Of a DNA stretch of 10,963 bases, positions 1 through 6,719 are shown one piece after another; within the stretch, counting starts at the first letter, position 1, and each line of letters starts with the position of its first letter. The notes under the pieces were generated by a model that saw only the letters and a list, made by a program, of their open reading frames with translations, was not told the DNA's origin and ran no database searches. The position numbers and the translations under genes are program-made. The stretch covers positions 1 to 10,963 of the forward strand of contig JADLBA010000064.1 of NCBI GenBank assembly GCA_020848015.1, written 5' to 3'. This DNA is from Crocinitomicaceae bacterium. Its GTDB lineage: Bacteria; Bacteroidota; Bacteroidia; Flavobacteriales_D; Sanyastnellaceae.

Positions 1-106
1 CCGACGACGCATTCGGAATACCCTGCTGCGCTCCGATTTTAACTCCTTGTGCCGCTACAGCAATAGGAGCCAGTAGCAAAATAATCTTGACTGATACGTG
101 CTTCAT
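1..106 (-). CDS. Secreted protein, N-terminal fragment
   Basis: The gene runs off the left edge, so only about 35 codons from the ATG at 104-106 are visible. The protein begins with Lys residues and a hydrophobic stretch (IILLLAPIAVAA), a clear Sec signal peptide with likely cleavage at AAQ-G near residue 20. The next residues, VKIGAQQGIPNASS, resemble the mature start of Bacteroidota surface proteins that open with 'VGI...PNASAxLD' and continue into a tail-fibre or collagen-like region; this is family resemblance from memory, and the diagnostic part lies outside the window. It lies 109 bases downstream of the small secreted protein gene at 216-596 on the same strand, so the two may be cotranscribed. 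Export is well supported; function is unknown. Confidence 0.7.
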   Translation of the reverse strand, partial: MKHVSVKIILLLAPIAVAAQGVKIGAQQGIPNASS

Positions 107-146
107 TATTGTGATATTTCAGATTCAATAATCGCCCTCTCTTATG

Positions 147-163
147 CCCTTATGCAATAAGGG
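147..163 (-). repeat. Short perfect inverted repeat (hairpin)
   Basis: CCCTTAT and ATAAGGG form a perfect 7-bp stem around a 3-base loop. It lies in the 109-base gap between two minus-strand genes. No run of U follows it in the minus-strand transcript, so it is not a classical intrinsic terminator. It could be a processing or regulatory hairpin, or chance. Confidence 0.4.
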
Positions 164-215
164 GAGAATGGAACATTTCAATATCGGATCATTCAGAATC
201 AACACTTCCTTCAAA

Positions 216-596
216 TCATGGCACTACATTAAACTCGATAACACTTACGGAGGATTTATAATTGGCTGATGCTCCGTGAATAAATGAGATGGAGGTAGAA
301 CCTGGAACCCAGTAGGGCAATACGCCCGGATAGATATTGTTACTGCCATAGATATAATTGGTGATATACAGTGTAGTGCTGTTTCCGTTGATCTTGCTAA
401 TACGCATTGGATAACTATAACTCGTATAAGTCGCTGAAATAATCTTCCAAACTTTCCCAGACGGCACGGTAAAGGTTGTTTCTACTGTAGAAGGAATTTC
501 GAGGTTCAACACCTGATTGAATTGCAGTGTTCCCTGAGCAAAAGCAGTCGTAAAACCAAAGAAAGCATAGGCGGATAATAATAGAAATTGTTTCAT
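216..596 (-). CDS. Small secreted beta-rich protein, unknown function
   Basis: This is a 126-residue protein starting at the ATG at 594-596. Residues 1-21 form a signal peptide (MKQFLLLSAYAFFGFTTAFA, then Q-G), so the mature protein of about 105 residues is exported. It is rich in Ser, Thr, Tyr, Ile and Val, with few charges and alternating hydrophobic residues, as in an all-beta fold. Two segments stand out: TFTVPSGKVWKI at about residues 41-52, and a C-terminal SVSVIEFNVVP. From memory, short Bacteroidota secreted proteins with 'TVPAGKxWKI' and a terminal 'ISVIEFN' occur in tandem near tail-fibre or collagen-like surface proteins, which agrees with the truncated neighbour downstream. A -7-like box lies about 40 bases upstream. 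No enzyme motif or lipobox is visible. The gene and its export are well supported; a role at the cell surface is inference. Confidence 0.85.
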   Translation of the reverse strand: MKQFLLLSAYAFFGFTTAFAQGTLQFNQVLNLEIPSTVETTFTVPSGKVWKIISATYTSYSYPMRISKINGNSTTLYITNYIYGSNNIYPGVLPYWVPGSTSISFIHGASANYKSSVSVIEFNVVP

Positions 597-636
597 TTTA
601 ATCGGGGTTATTTGTTGTTGTAAAAAATCAGTGAAC

Positions 637-644
637 CAAATTTA
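637..644 (-). promoter_or_regulatory. Bacteroidota-type -7 box for the 126-aa secreted protein
   Basis: On the minus strand this reads TAAATTTG, an exact match to TAnnTTTG. A weak -33-like TTTC lies 18 bases further upstream (663-666). Transcription would begin near 631, leaving a leader of about 35 bases before the ATG at 596. Confidence 0.5.
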
Positions 645-891
645 GCACATTTTTTCTTCCATGAAACTGTTTGATTTCAATCAATTGTGGAGGATGGGAA
701 ATTTGGGGCAGTTACATAAAAATTTTTTCAACCGGCATCAGAATATAGCCATGATGTGCTGTCGGCACTATCAATACCTATTGCAATCCTATCGGCGAAA
801 ATCAGACTTTTCGCAGAGAATAGTGAGAATGAATCGCATTTGCCAGCAAAAATCTCTTTAACTTTATAGCCCACTATATACTTCTTTTGAA

Positions 892-1551
892 ATGAAATGG
901 ACTTTTGGTGTTCAGCAAAAAGCAATCGCAGCATTACTGCTCACTTTTGTATTGGCGGTGGTTCTCTTCAACAACAGGATGGAAAAAAGTAATATAGCAA
1001 AATTAGAGGACACTTTTTCATCGGTTTATCACGATCGGCTGCTGGTTGAAAATTATATCTACCGGCTGTCTAACCTTATTCAAGAAAAAAGGCTTTTTGT
1101 AGAGCAATGCATCTTGAATAATCAGCGGGATGAACTGAGTAATTATTTTGCAGAAAATAGCTCCGGCGTTCAGCAGTTGATTTCGGATTATGAAAAAACC
1201 CTGCTTACACCTGAAGAAGAAGTCCTTTTCTCCGATCTGAAAAACCGGCGGGAGACCATCGTTGCTCTCGAAAGCGATTTGATTCGCGGTGGATTGGCTC
1301 TCCCTGCTCTGAAAGACCTGGATGCGAACTATGAGAAAGAACTGTCGCTGTTGAGCCATCTTTCCGATATTCAGCTAACAGAAGGAAAGCATTTGCATGA
1401 AAATTCAAAAAAAATTGCGATGAGCAATGCCAGTTCGTCTCAGTTTGAAATGACTATCCTGATCATCATTGGTTTGATGATTCACGCGCTTATTTTTGCA
1501 TCGCGCTCTGCTATTTCTTCGCTGAAGGAAGTTCCTCCGGTGATGAATTAG
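892..1551 (+). CDS. MCP-type four-helix-bundle membrane protein without signalling domain
   Basis: This 219-residue protein has two predicted membrane segments, residues about 9-27 (AIAALLLTFVLAVVLF) and about 187-204 (MTILIIIGLMIHALIFA). The intervening ~160 residues are charged and helical and would lie outside the cytoplasmic membrane. The topology and the stretch 'EDTFSSVYHDRLLVENYIYRLSN' (39-61) resemble the ligand-binding four-helix-bundle domain of methyl-accepting chemotaxis proteins. Only about 15 residues follow the second membrane segment, so there is no HAMP, methyl-accepting, kinase or cyclase domain. It ends cleanly at TAG with no downstream continuation, so it is not an obvious frameshift remnant. 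It may sense or act through partners encoded elsewhere. The start is the first ATG of the frame (892); no strong promoter box was seen. The fold assignment is moderately sure; the function is unknown. Confidence 0.8.
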   Translation: MKWTFGVQQKAIAALLLTFVLAVVLFNNRMEKSNIAKLEDTFSSVYHDRLLVENYIYRLSNLIQEKRLFVEQCILNNQRDELSNYFAENSSGVQQLISDYEKTLLTPEEEVLFSDLKNRRETIVALESDLIRGGLALPALKDLDANYEKELSLLSHLSDIQLTEGKHLHENSKKIAMSNASSSQFEMTILIIIGLMIHALIFASRSAISSLKEVPPVMN

Positions 1552-1587
1552 AAACGGAAATAAAATCATCAAAAAAAATCTTGCTTC

Positions 1588-1618
1588 TTTGTTAAACAGC
1601 GCAGACGTTGTTTCTTTG
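1588..1618 (+). promoter_or_regulatory. Probable promoter of hutH (-33 TTTG, -7 TTTCTTTG)
   Basis: TTTG at 1588-1591 and TTTCTTTG at 1611-1618 are separated by exactly 19 bases. This matches the Bacteroidota pattern TTTG-N19-TAnnTTTG except for one base (T for A at the second position of the -7 box). The predicted transcription start, near 1624, leaves a leader of about 18 bases before the TTG start codon of hutH. Confidence 0.55.
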
Positions 1619-1641
1619 ACGCAACGATAATCAGACTGGCC

Positions 1642-3120
1642 TTGAAATTTCATTCAATAGACCCGCAAAGCAGATTCACTTTTGAGCAGATTGAAAAGAT
1701 GCTCCGCGATGACCAGCCCCTCGAACTTTCAGAGAAGGCAAAAGCAAAAATTACCCGATGCAGAACTTATCTGGACGAACTCCACCTCTCTGGCAGGGAG
1801 CCTGTGTATGGCGTTAATACCGGCTTTGGAGCATTGTGCAATACCATCATAGACAGCGATCAAACAGAGGAATTACAACGCAATCTGCTTCTCTCCCATG
1901 CCTGCGGTATGGGCGATGAGGTTCCTCTACAAGTGGTTAAGTTGATGTTGTTGCTCAAGATACAAGGACTTTCTTACGGGCATAGTGGAGTTCAATTGCA
2001 AACAGTCAACCGACTGTGCGATTTCTATAACGAGGACATTCTTCCGGTCGTATATCAGCAGGGATCGCTGGGAGCCAGTGGAGACCTCGCTCCCTTGTCT
2101 CACCTTGCGCTTCCATTGATCGGTGAAGGTTTTGTGATGTACCGCGGCAAACGCATTTCATCGGCTGAGGCGCTGAAAAATGCCGGACTTTCTCCGATTA
2201 AACTAAAGAGCAAGGAGGGACTTGCATTGATCAACGGCACTCAGTTTATGAGTGCCTATCTTACATTGTGTGTATTGCGATGCCGGACACTCTTTGAAAA
2301 GGCCGACAATATCGCGGCAATGTCGCTCGATGCATTTGATGCGCGCCCCGAACCCTTCAACGATCTCACTCATCTTGTGCGGCCTCACAGCGGACAGTTA
2401 TTCGTTGCGCAAAATATCAGGAATATTCTATCAGGAAGTGAGCTTCAACGACAAGCAAAAATAGATATACAGGATCCTTACAGTTTCCGTTGCATTCCAC
2501 AAATACACGGAGCAAGCAGGGATACATTGGAATTTGTAGAAAAGACTCTGACAACAGAACTCCATTCGGTAACAGATAACCCGATTATTTTTCCGGAAGA
2601 GGGTCGGATCATTTCCGGAGGAAATTTTCACGGGCAGCCATTGGCACTTGCCGCCGATTTTCTCGCCATCGCAGCATCAGAAATAGGAAGCATTTCTGAA
2701 AGAAGAATATATAAACTCATCGGCGGACTGCGCGGGCTTCCTCCTTTTCTCGCAAAAAAACCCGGACTCAACAGCGGGTTTATGATACCGCAATATACGG
2801 CTGCGGGTATTGTTAGCCAGAATAAACAACTGTGCACCCCGGCAAGTGTTGATTCGATAGATAGCAGCAACGGGCAGGAAGACCACGTGAGTATGGGAGC
2901 CAATGCAGTCACAAAATGTTTTCGTGTGATCGAAAACCTGCAGTCAATTCTTGCTATTGAATACCTTGTAGCTGCACAGGCCCTGGATTTCAGGCGACCA
3001 TCGAGAAGTTCGGAGAAAGTAGAAAAGCTTCACGAATTATTGAGAAAGGAAATTCCATTTGCAGAACGCGATACATTACTTCATGAGAGTTTGAAGAAAG
3101 CAAGGCGGCTGCTGGATTGA
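1642..3120 (+). CDS. hutH: Histidine ammonia-lyase
   Basis: The enzyme removes ammonia from L-histidine to give urocanate, the first step of histidine breakdown, in the cytoplasm. The 492 residues are close to the usual ~500. The MIO cofactor tripeptide Ala-Ser-Gly is at 145-147 within GSLGASGDLAPLSH. YGVNTGFG (56-63) supplies the catalytic Tyr; LINGTQ carries Asn198. The substrate-selectivity pair is Ser85-His86 (LLLSHACGMG), as in histidine lyases rather than tyrosine (HL) or phenylalanine (FL) lyases. The C-terminal signature QEDHVSMG is intact. The start is taken as TTG at 1642: the frame stays open to 1564 but has no ATG or GTG there, and the first internal ATG (residue 20) would remove conserved N-terminal sequence. 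No other hut gene is nearby. The gene converges on the sugar transferase gene with 5 bases between the stops. Other MIO enzymes (aminomutases, aromatic lyases) are less likely. Confidence 0.95.
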   Translation: MKFHSIDPQSRFTFEQIEKMLRDDQPLELSEKAKAKITRCRTYLDELHLSGREPVYGVNTGFGALCNTIIDSDQTEELQRNLLLSHACGMGDEVPLQVVKLMLLLKIQGLSYGHSGVQLQTVNRLCDFYNEDILPVVYQQGSLGASGDLAPLSHLALPLIGEGFVMYRGKRISSAEALKNAGLSPIKLKSKEGLALINGTQFMSAYLTLCVLRCRTLFEKADNIAAMSLDAFDARPEPFNDLTHLVRPHSGQLFVAQNIRNILSGSELQRQAKIDIQDPYSFRCIPQIHGASRDTLEFVEKTLTTELHSVTDNPIIFPEEGRIISGGNFHGQPLALAADFLAIAASEIGSISERRIYKLIGGLRGLPPFLAKKPGLNSGFMIPQYTAAGIVSQNKQLCTPASVDSIDSSNGQEDHVSMGANAVTKCFRVIENLQSILAIEYLVAAQALDFRRPSRSSEKVEKLHELLRKEIPFAERDTLLHESLKKARRLLD

Positions 3121-3125
3121 ACAGA

Positions 3126-4538
3126 TTACTTACCGCTCCCTTTCATTACGATCAGAAGGGTATAAAAAAGAATTTTAAAATCCATGGCCAGCGACATATT
3201 CTCGATATAAAGAATGTCGTATTTCAGTCGCTGAATCATCTCGTCCACATTCTCGGCGTAGCCGTACTTTACCTGTCCCCACGATGTAATGCCGGGTCTT
3301 ACCCTGTGTAAGTGCTTATAGTGAGGGGCTCTTTCTACAATGAGATCTATGAAATGCTGGCGTTCGGGTCTGGGGCCTACAAGCGACATATCTCCCATCA
3401 GTACATTGATGAACTGAGGCAATTCATCCATCCGGGTTTTTCTCAGCAATCTTCCAAACGGAGTAATGCGTATATCAGATGCACTGCTGAGTTGTGGGCC
3501 GTTAGCCTCTGCGTTTTTGACCATCGTCCGGAATTTGTAGATCATGAAGGGCTTGCCATATTTGCCAATGCGCTGTTGCCTGAAAATGACCGGCCCAGGC
3601 GATGACAGCCTGATGGCAATTGAAATGAAGAGCAACAAAGGAGAAAGCATCAGCAATGCAAAAAGCGAAAAACTGATGTCAATGATCCGCTTCACTGAAA
3701 ACTGCCACACAGGCATAATTTCCTGATTAATGCGGATGAGGGGAACACCATAGATACTTGTCATTTTTACTGATCCGCTCAATATATCATAGGTATCGGG
3801 AATAATACTGACTTTCACCTCTTCTTCTCCCAGCAGTGAAATAATATTTTTGAGGTATTCGTGGTCACCACTTTCAATCGCAATGATCACCTCTTCAATC
3901 TTTTTTTCTTTGATCAGTCGTGGAAACTCCTGGTACTTCCCCAGCATCGGCAGGCAGGAGGAGAGTATGCTGTCGTTACCATTGACACGCACAAATCCCA
4001 CAAACTTGTAACCTGGTGAAGCCTTCATTTTTATTATCTCTTCATACATTGCTAAGGCACGGGCATTTCCGCCAACGATCAGCGTTCTGAATCCCAATTT
4101 ACCGCTATGAATCAATGACACAGTGCGAGAGGTAAGAATAAGTCTGCCCGTAAGTGTCAAAAAGTAATGCGCACAAAACAACAATAATGCAGTCTGGTAA
4201 TATGTCTTGTAATGCGGTATCTGGTCATCGAGAAGAAAAACAAAAAATATTACTATCACTCCTGAAATAGTGGTGATCAGTACCTGACCAAACTCCTTCA
4301 GCCGATGGCGGCGAAAAATGGCATTGTAGTGACCTGCAAAAAAATAAATCGTAACCCAGAACAACGGGATAAAAAGTAGCCCAAAATAATAATTCTGATC
4401 AAAGTTCATCTCGACTTCATAACCAAATTTTTCACTTTCAAGAATTTTTTTCCTGTAAACAAACAACAGCGTCCAGGCTACTGCTGCTGTAAGCAGGTCC
4501 ATCATCACATATTTGAAAATCTGTCTCCCGGAATTCAT
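3126..4538 (-). CDS. Undecaprenyl-phosphate glucose (hexose-1-P) phosphotransferase
   Basis: This enzyme of the PHPT family starts surface polysaccharide assembly by moving a sugar-1-phosphate from a nucleotide sugar to undecaprenyl phosphate at the inner membrane. The 470 residues show four N-terminal membrane helices (about 10-28, 52-69, 85-103, 112-133). A CoA_binding_3-type Rossmann region follows (FRTLIVGGNA, 150-159), then a further membrane or re-entrant helix (287-308). The C-terminal catalytic domain has SSPGPVIFRQQRIG (312-325), YKFRTM (334-339), the Asp371-Glu372 dyad in KTRMDELPQ, and SLVGPRPER (385-393). The ATG at 4536-4538 is preferred because family members begin near 'MNxxxQxxKY'; a TTG 24 bases further upstream (4562) would add eight residues. 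It lies 39 bases after the lipoprotein gene, so they are probably one operon. Sugar specificity (glucose or another hexose) cannot be read from sequence. Confidence 0.93.
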   Translation of the reverse strand: MNSGRQIFKYVMMDLLTAAVAWTLLFVYRKKILESEKFGYEVEMNFDQNYYFGLLFIPLFWVTIYFFAGHYNAIFRRHRLKEFGQVLITTISGVIVIFFVFLLDDQIPHYKTYYQTALLLFCAHYFLTLTGRLILTSRTVSLIHSGKLGFRTLIVGGNARALAMYEEIIKMKASPGYKFVGFVRVNGNDSILSSCLPMLGKYQEFPRLIKEKKIEEVIIAIESGDHEYLKNIISLLGEEEVKVSIIPDTYDILSGSVKMTSIYGVPLIRINQEIMPVWQFSVKRIIDISFSLFALLMLSPLLLFISIAIRLSSPGPVIFRQQRIGKYGKPFMIYKFRTMVKNAEANGPQLSSASDIRITPFGRLLRKTRMDELPQFINVLMGDMSLVGPRPERQHFIDLIVERAPHYKHLHRVRPGITSWGQVKYGYAENVDEMIQRLKYDILYIENMSLAMDFKILFYTLLIVMKGSGK

Positions 4539-4577
4539 ACCATCAATTCTCCGTCGCTTCAATATTCAGCACAACCC

Positions 4578-5441
4578 TTATTCCCATTCTACCATTTTTA
4601 AATTGTCGAGATAAATTTCCAGTTTCCCGTTATCCGGCTTTGGGAGAGCCTCAACATACAATTCAAAGAAATCAGCCGAGGCATTTTGCTGCGGTATCAG
4701 TCCGAGGTCAATGTATATCTTGTTCCATTGTGGATTGTTGATCCCCGTAGTCGTTGGGTTGATAATAACAGCGAGATTCTTTTTTATAGTAATGCCGGTG
4801 GTTGACAATAGTCCTACTGCAAATCTTCCATTACAACTGTAATTCATTTCAAGGAAATAGGTATTCCCGCCGGAAAGATCGAGATTCTGATCGTCTTTGA
4901 AGTACAGAAGACTCTGGCCGCTTTCAAGTGTGCCGATACCCGATCGGTCTCCTTCAAATACAAGGGCATCATTGTTTACAACATTGAAAGTTCCCTGATT
5001 GCCCCCAAGGGGAACAAGAAAATTCCCGCTTTCAAATCCTTTTTCCTGAACCAGCACTTCATCGAAATAACTGAACCGCGGTTTGCAATAAAAGGTTTCT
5101 CCACCTTGTATTGAATAGGTAGTATCAAAAGGCGCATAAAACGGATAGCGGATCCGGGTAGCGCTGAGGCCATTATTTTTAATACCGGCAAAAATCCTGA
5201 TATCCGTAGCTCCTTTGCCCAATACCGGAATCCTCGCAGGAAGATCAAAAGCCCCGATCATCTTTTCCTCAGCATATACCCAGAGTTCGGTGATCTTCTG
5301 GCTTGAGCTACCTTCTCCAGGCTCCGTATCAAACCGGAAAGAGTCTATATAAATGTATGCCGGCTCTTCTTCGTTCGGGTTGATGACATTACATCCGGAT
5401 ACAAATAAAAAAATCAGCAGAAAGAAAATCAGCAGGCGCAT
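4578..5441 (-). CDS. Lipoprotein of unknown function, operonic with sugar transferase
   Basis: This 287-residue protein begins MRLLIFFLLIFLFVSGC: a lipoprotein signal peptide with lipobox V-S-G-C and Cys17 as the lipidation site. Asn follows the Cys and an acidic cluster (EEE, 24-26) lies soon after, which could suit export to the cell surface in Bacteroidota. The mature protein is mostly predicted beta-strand. It has an N-terminal part with YIYIDSFRF and LWVYAEEKMIGAFDLPARIPVL, and a C-terminal jelly-roll-like part ending WNKIYIDLGL ... LEIYLDNLKMVEWE, which recalls carbohydrate-binding sandwiches without a firm match. A GTG at 5475-5477 would add 12 residues ahead of the signal peptide; the ATG at 5439-5441 gives a normal one. 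From memory, similar lipoproteins occur next to this type of sugar transferase in other Bacteroidota, suggesting a link to polysaccharide export or anchoring (inference). Confidence 0.88.
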   Translation of the reverse strand: MRLLIFFLLIFLFVSGCNVINPNEEEPAYIYIDSFRFDTEPGEGSSSQKITELWVYAEEKMIGAFDLPARIPVLGKGATDIRIFAGIKNNGLSATRIRYPFYAPFDTTYSIQGGETFYCKPRFSYFDEVLVQEKGFESGNFLVPLGGNQGTFNVVNNDALVFEGDRSGIGTLESGQSLLYFKDDQNLDLSGGNTYFLEMNYSCNGRFAVGLLSTTGITIKKNLAVIINPTTTGINNPQWNKIYIDLGLIPQQNASADFFELYVEALPKPDNGKLEIYLDNLKMVEWE

Positions 5442-5529
5442 CAGGTTGGCAAAGGCAGTAAAAATAGTGCAGCGCACTTATTTAATCTCCCTGTAAACGC
5501 CCCTGCTTGCTGTTATTGTGTGGCAACAG

Positions 5530-5571
5530 GTTTTTCATCAATAAGTTATTGTAATACCGATGGTGAAAAAC
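5530..5571. repeat. Inverted repeat between the oxidoreductase and lipoprotein genes
   Basis: The arms GTTTTTCATCA (5530-5540) and TGGTGAAAAAC (5561-5571) pair over 11 positions around a 20-base loop. The single imperfect position is a G-U pair in plus-strand RNA but an A-C mismatch in minus-strand RNA, although both flanking genes are on the minus strand. No U-run follows in the minus transcript. It may be a DNA-level site or a weak terminator-like structure in the 154-base gap. Confidence 0.4.
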
Positions 5572-5595
5572 TTCTGTTTCGCAGATGAATACGGT

Positions 5596-6585
5596 TCAGT
5601 CTTCCTGGAGAATCACCGGCTGGTTCAGCTTATCGAGCACTTGCAGAGCTACGTCTAATGCCCTCGCTCCTTCTTCAAGTGTAACTGCTACCGGTTTGTT
5701 TTCTATAATAGAAAGTCCAAATGCATGAAGCTCATCTCGAATCGCATTAGCCGCCGGAATATCAGGTTTTTCGAAGAGTATTTCTTTGACTCCTTTTTCT
5801 CCCAAATCAATGGTAATGGAGAACGGATCGGGTTCACCTTTTACTTCGCGCATTCTGACAATTTCGGATTCCTTTTCGAGAAAATCTACTGATATATAAG
5901 CATCGCGCTGAAAGAAGCGCGATTTGCGCATACTCTTTAGAGAAATCCTGCTCGCAGTAAGATTTGCAACACAACCGTTGTCTAACTCAAGGCGTGCATT
6001 AGCTATATCAGGTGTGTCGCTCAGTACGGAGACACCGCTGGCAGAGATTCTGCGCACATTGGCTCGCGTTACGGCAAGAACGATATCAATATCGTGGATC
6101 ATCAGGTCCAGCACAACTGAAACATCGGTGCCACGCGGATTAAACTGTGCCAGCCGGTGTGTTTCGATAAATTTTGGTTGTAGTATCATCGGTGCAGCCG
6201 TGCGAAACGCCGGATTGAAACGCTCCACATGCCCTACCTGGACTTTCACTGCGGCTTCCTTGGCGAGTTTTATCAGCGCACGGGCTTCATCCATATTGAC
6301 GGTCACCGGTTTTTCAATGAAGGTATGTCTGAATTTACGGATGGCGGCTGATGCACAGGAGTAATGAGAAGAGGTGGGTGTCACGATGTCAACAACATCT
6401 ACTGCGTCCATCAATGACTCCATATTATAAAAGGGCATGGTACCGAACTGTTCTGCAGCCTCTTTCGCATGTTGAACATTGGTATCGAAGAAACCTGCAA
6501 ACTCATACATATCCTGCAATTCGCGGATACATTTCATGTGAATTTTGCCGAGATGACCGGCACCTAACACTCCAATTTTCAACAT
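5596..6585 (-). CDS. Gfo/Idh/MocA-family NAD(P)-dependent oxidoreductase
   Basis: This is a 329-residue sugar or nucleotide-sugar dehydrogenase type, the family's usual length. The N-terminal Rossmann fold opens with GVLGAGHLGKIH (5-16, the GxGxxG dinucleotide site). The family EKP motif is at 91-93, with the catalytic Lys. GHVERFNPA follows at 118-126, and the active-site motif MIHDID with His164 and Asp167 is intact. The start is taken at the ATG at 6583-6585 because the Rossmann strand begins immediately (MLKIGVLGAG); an upstream in-frame ATG at 6633 would add 16 residues that fit no fold. The 'GHVERFNPA' segment recalls members near lipid A genes, such as the UDP-GlcNAc oxidase GnnA, but no partner aminotransferase (GnnB) is in the window. 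The substrate is therefore not assigned. It lies upstream of the lipoprotein/sugar-transferase pair and could be cotranscribed with them across a 154-base gap. Confidence 0.9.
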   Translation of the reverse strand: MLKIGVLGAGHLGKIHMKCIRELQDMYEFAGFFDTNVQHAKEAAEQFGTMPFYNMESLMDAVDVVDIVTPTSSHYSCASAAIRKFRHTFIEKPVTVNMDEARALIKLAKEAAVKVQVGHVERFNPAFRTAAPMILQPKFIETHRLAQFNPRGTDVSVVLDLMIHDIDIVLAVTRANVRRISASGVSVLSDTPDIANARLELDNGCVANLTASRISLKSMRKSRFFQRDAYISVDFLEKESEIVRMREVKGEPDPFSITIDLGEKGVKEILFEKPDIPAANAIRDELHAFGLSIIENKPVAVTLEEGARALDVALQVLDKLNQPVILQED

Positions 6586-6622
6586 CGTCTTAACACCCGT
6601 TTTTACACCTTCCGGAATGCCA

Positions 6623-6630
6623 CAAAGTTT
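6623..6630 (-). promoter_or_regulatory. Candidate -7 box for the Gfo/Idh oxidoreductase
   Basis: The minus strand reads AAACTTTG, one base off TAnnTTTG. It would start transcription near 6617, about 32 bases before the ATG at 6585. If real, it rules out the longer start at 6633. No -33 TTTG was found at the right distance, so this is weak. Confidence 0.3.
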
Positions 6631-6703
6631 CATCGCTTCATTGTTTACACTTCATCGTTCATTTTTACTTTTCAACAAGGCATTTGGAATCTTATTTCAG
6701 ACA

Positions 6704-6711
6704 TAGTTTTG
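6704..6711 (+). promoter_or_regulatory. -7 box for pcm (TAGTTTTG)
   Basis: An exact match to TAnnTTTG ends 8 bases before the ATG of pcm at 6720. TTTG at 6683-6686 lies 17 bases upstream, slightly closer than the usual 19. The implied leader is only a few bases long, and the TTG at 6684 would lie upstream of the transcript, which supports the ATG at 6720 as start. Confidence 0.45.
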
Positions 6712-6719
6712 ACACCTTG

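Noticed and set aside
661..861. Plus-strand open frame of 66 codons ahead of the chemoreceptor-like gene
   Set aside because: The composition (many His, Arg, Gln, Cys) is unlike the neighbouring proteins, no domain or signal peptide is seen, and it begins inside the divergent promoter region of the 126-residue protein. Most likely noncoding.
728..934. Minus-strand open frame of 68 codons
   Set aside because: It overlaps the start of the better supported gene at 892 and shows no recognisable protein feature.
3312..3605. Plus-strand open frame of 97 codons inside the sugar transferase gene
   Set aside because: It is antisense to the catalytic domain with all motifs intact on the other strand; a shadow frame.
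5924..6364. Plus-strand open frame of 146 codons inside the oxidoreductase gene
   Set aside because: It is antisense to a fully conserved Gfo/Idh coding region; its Ser/Arg/Thr-rich product is typical of a shadow frame.
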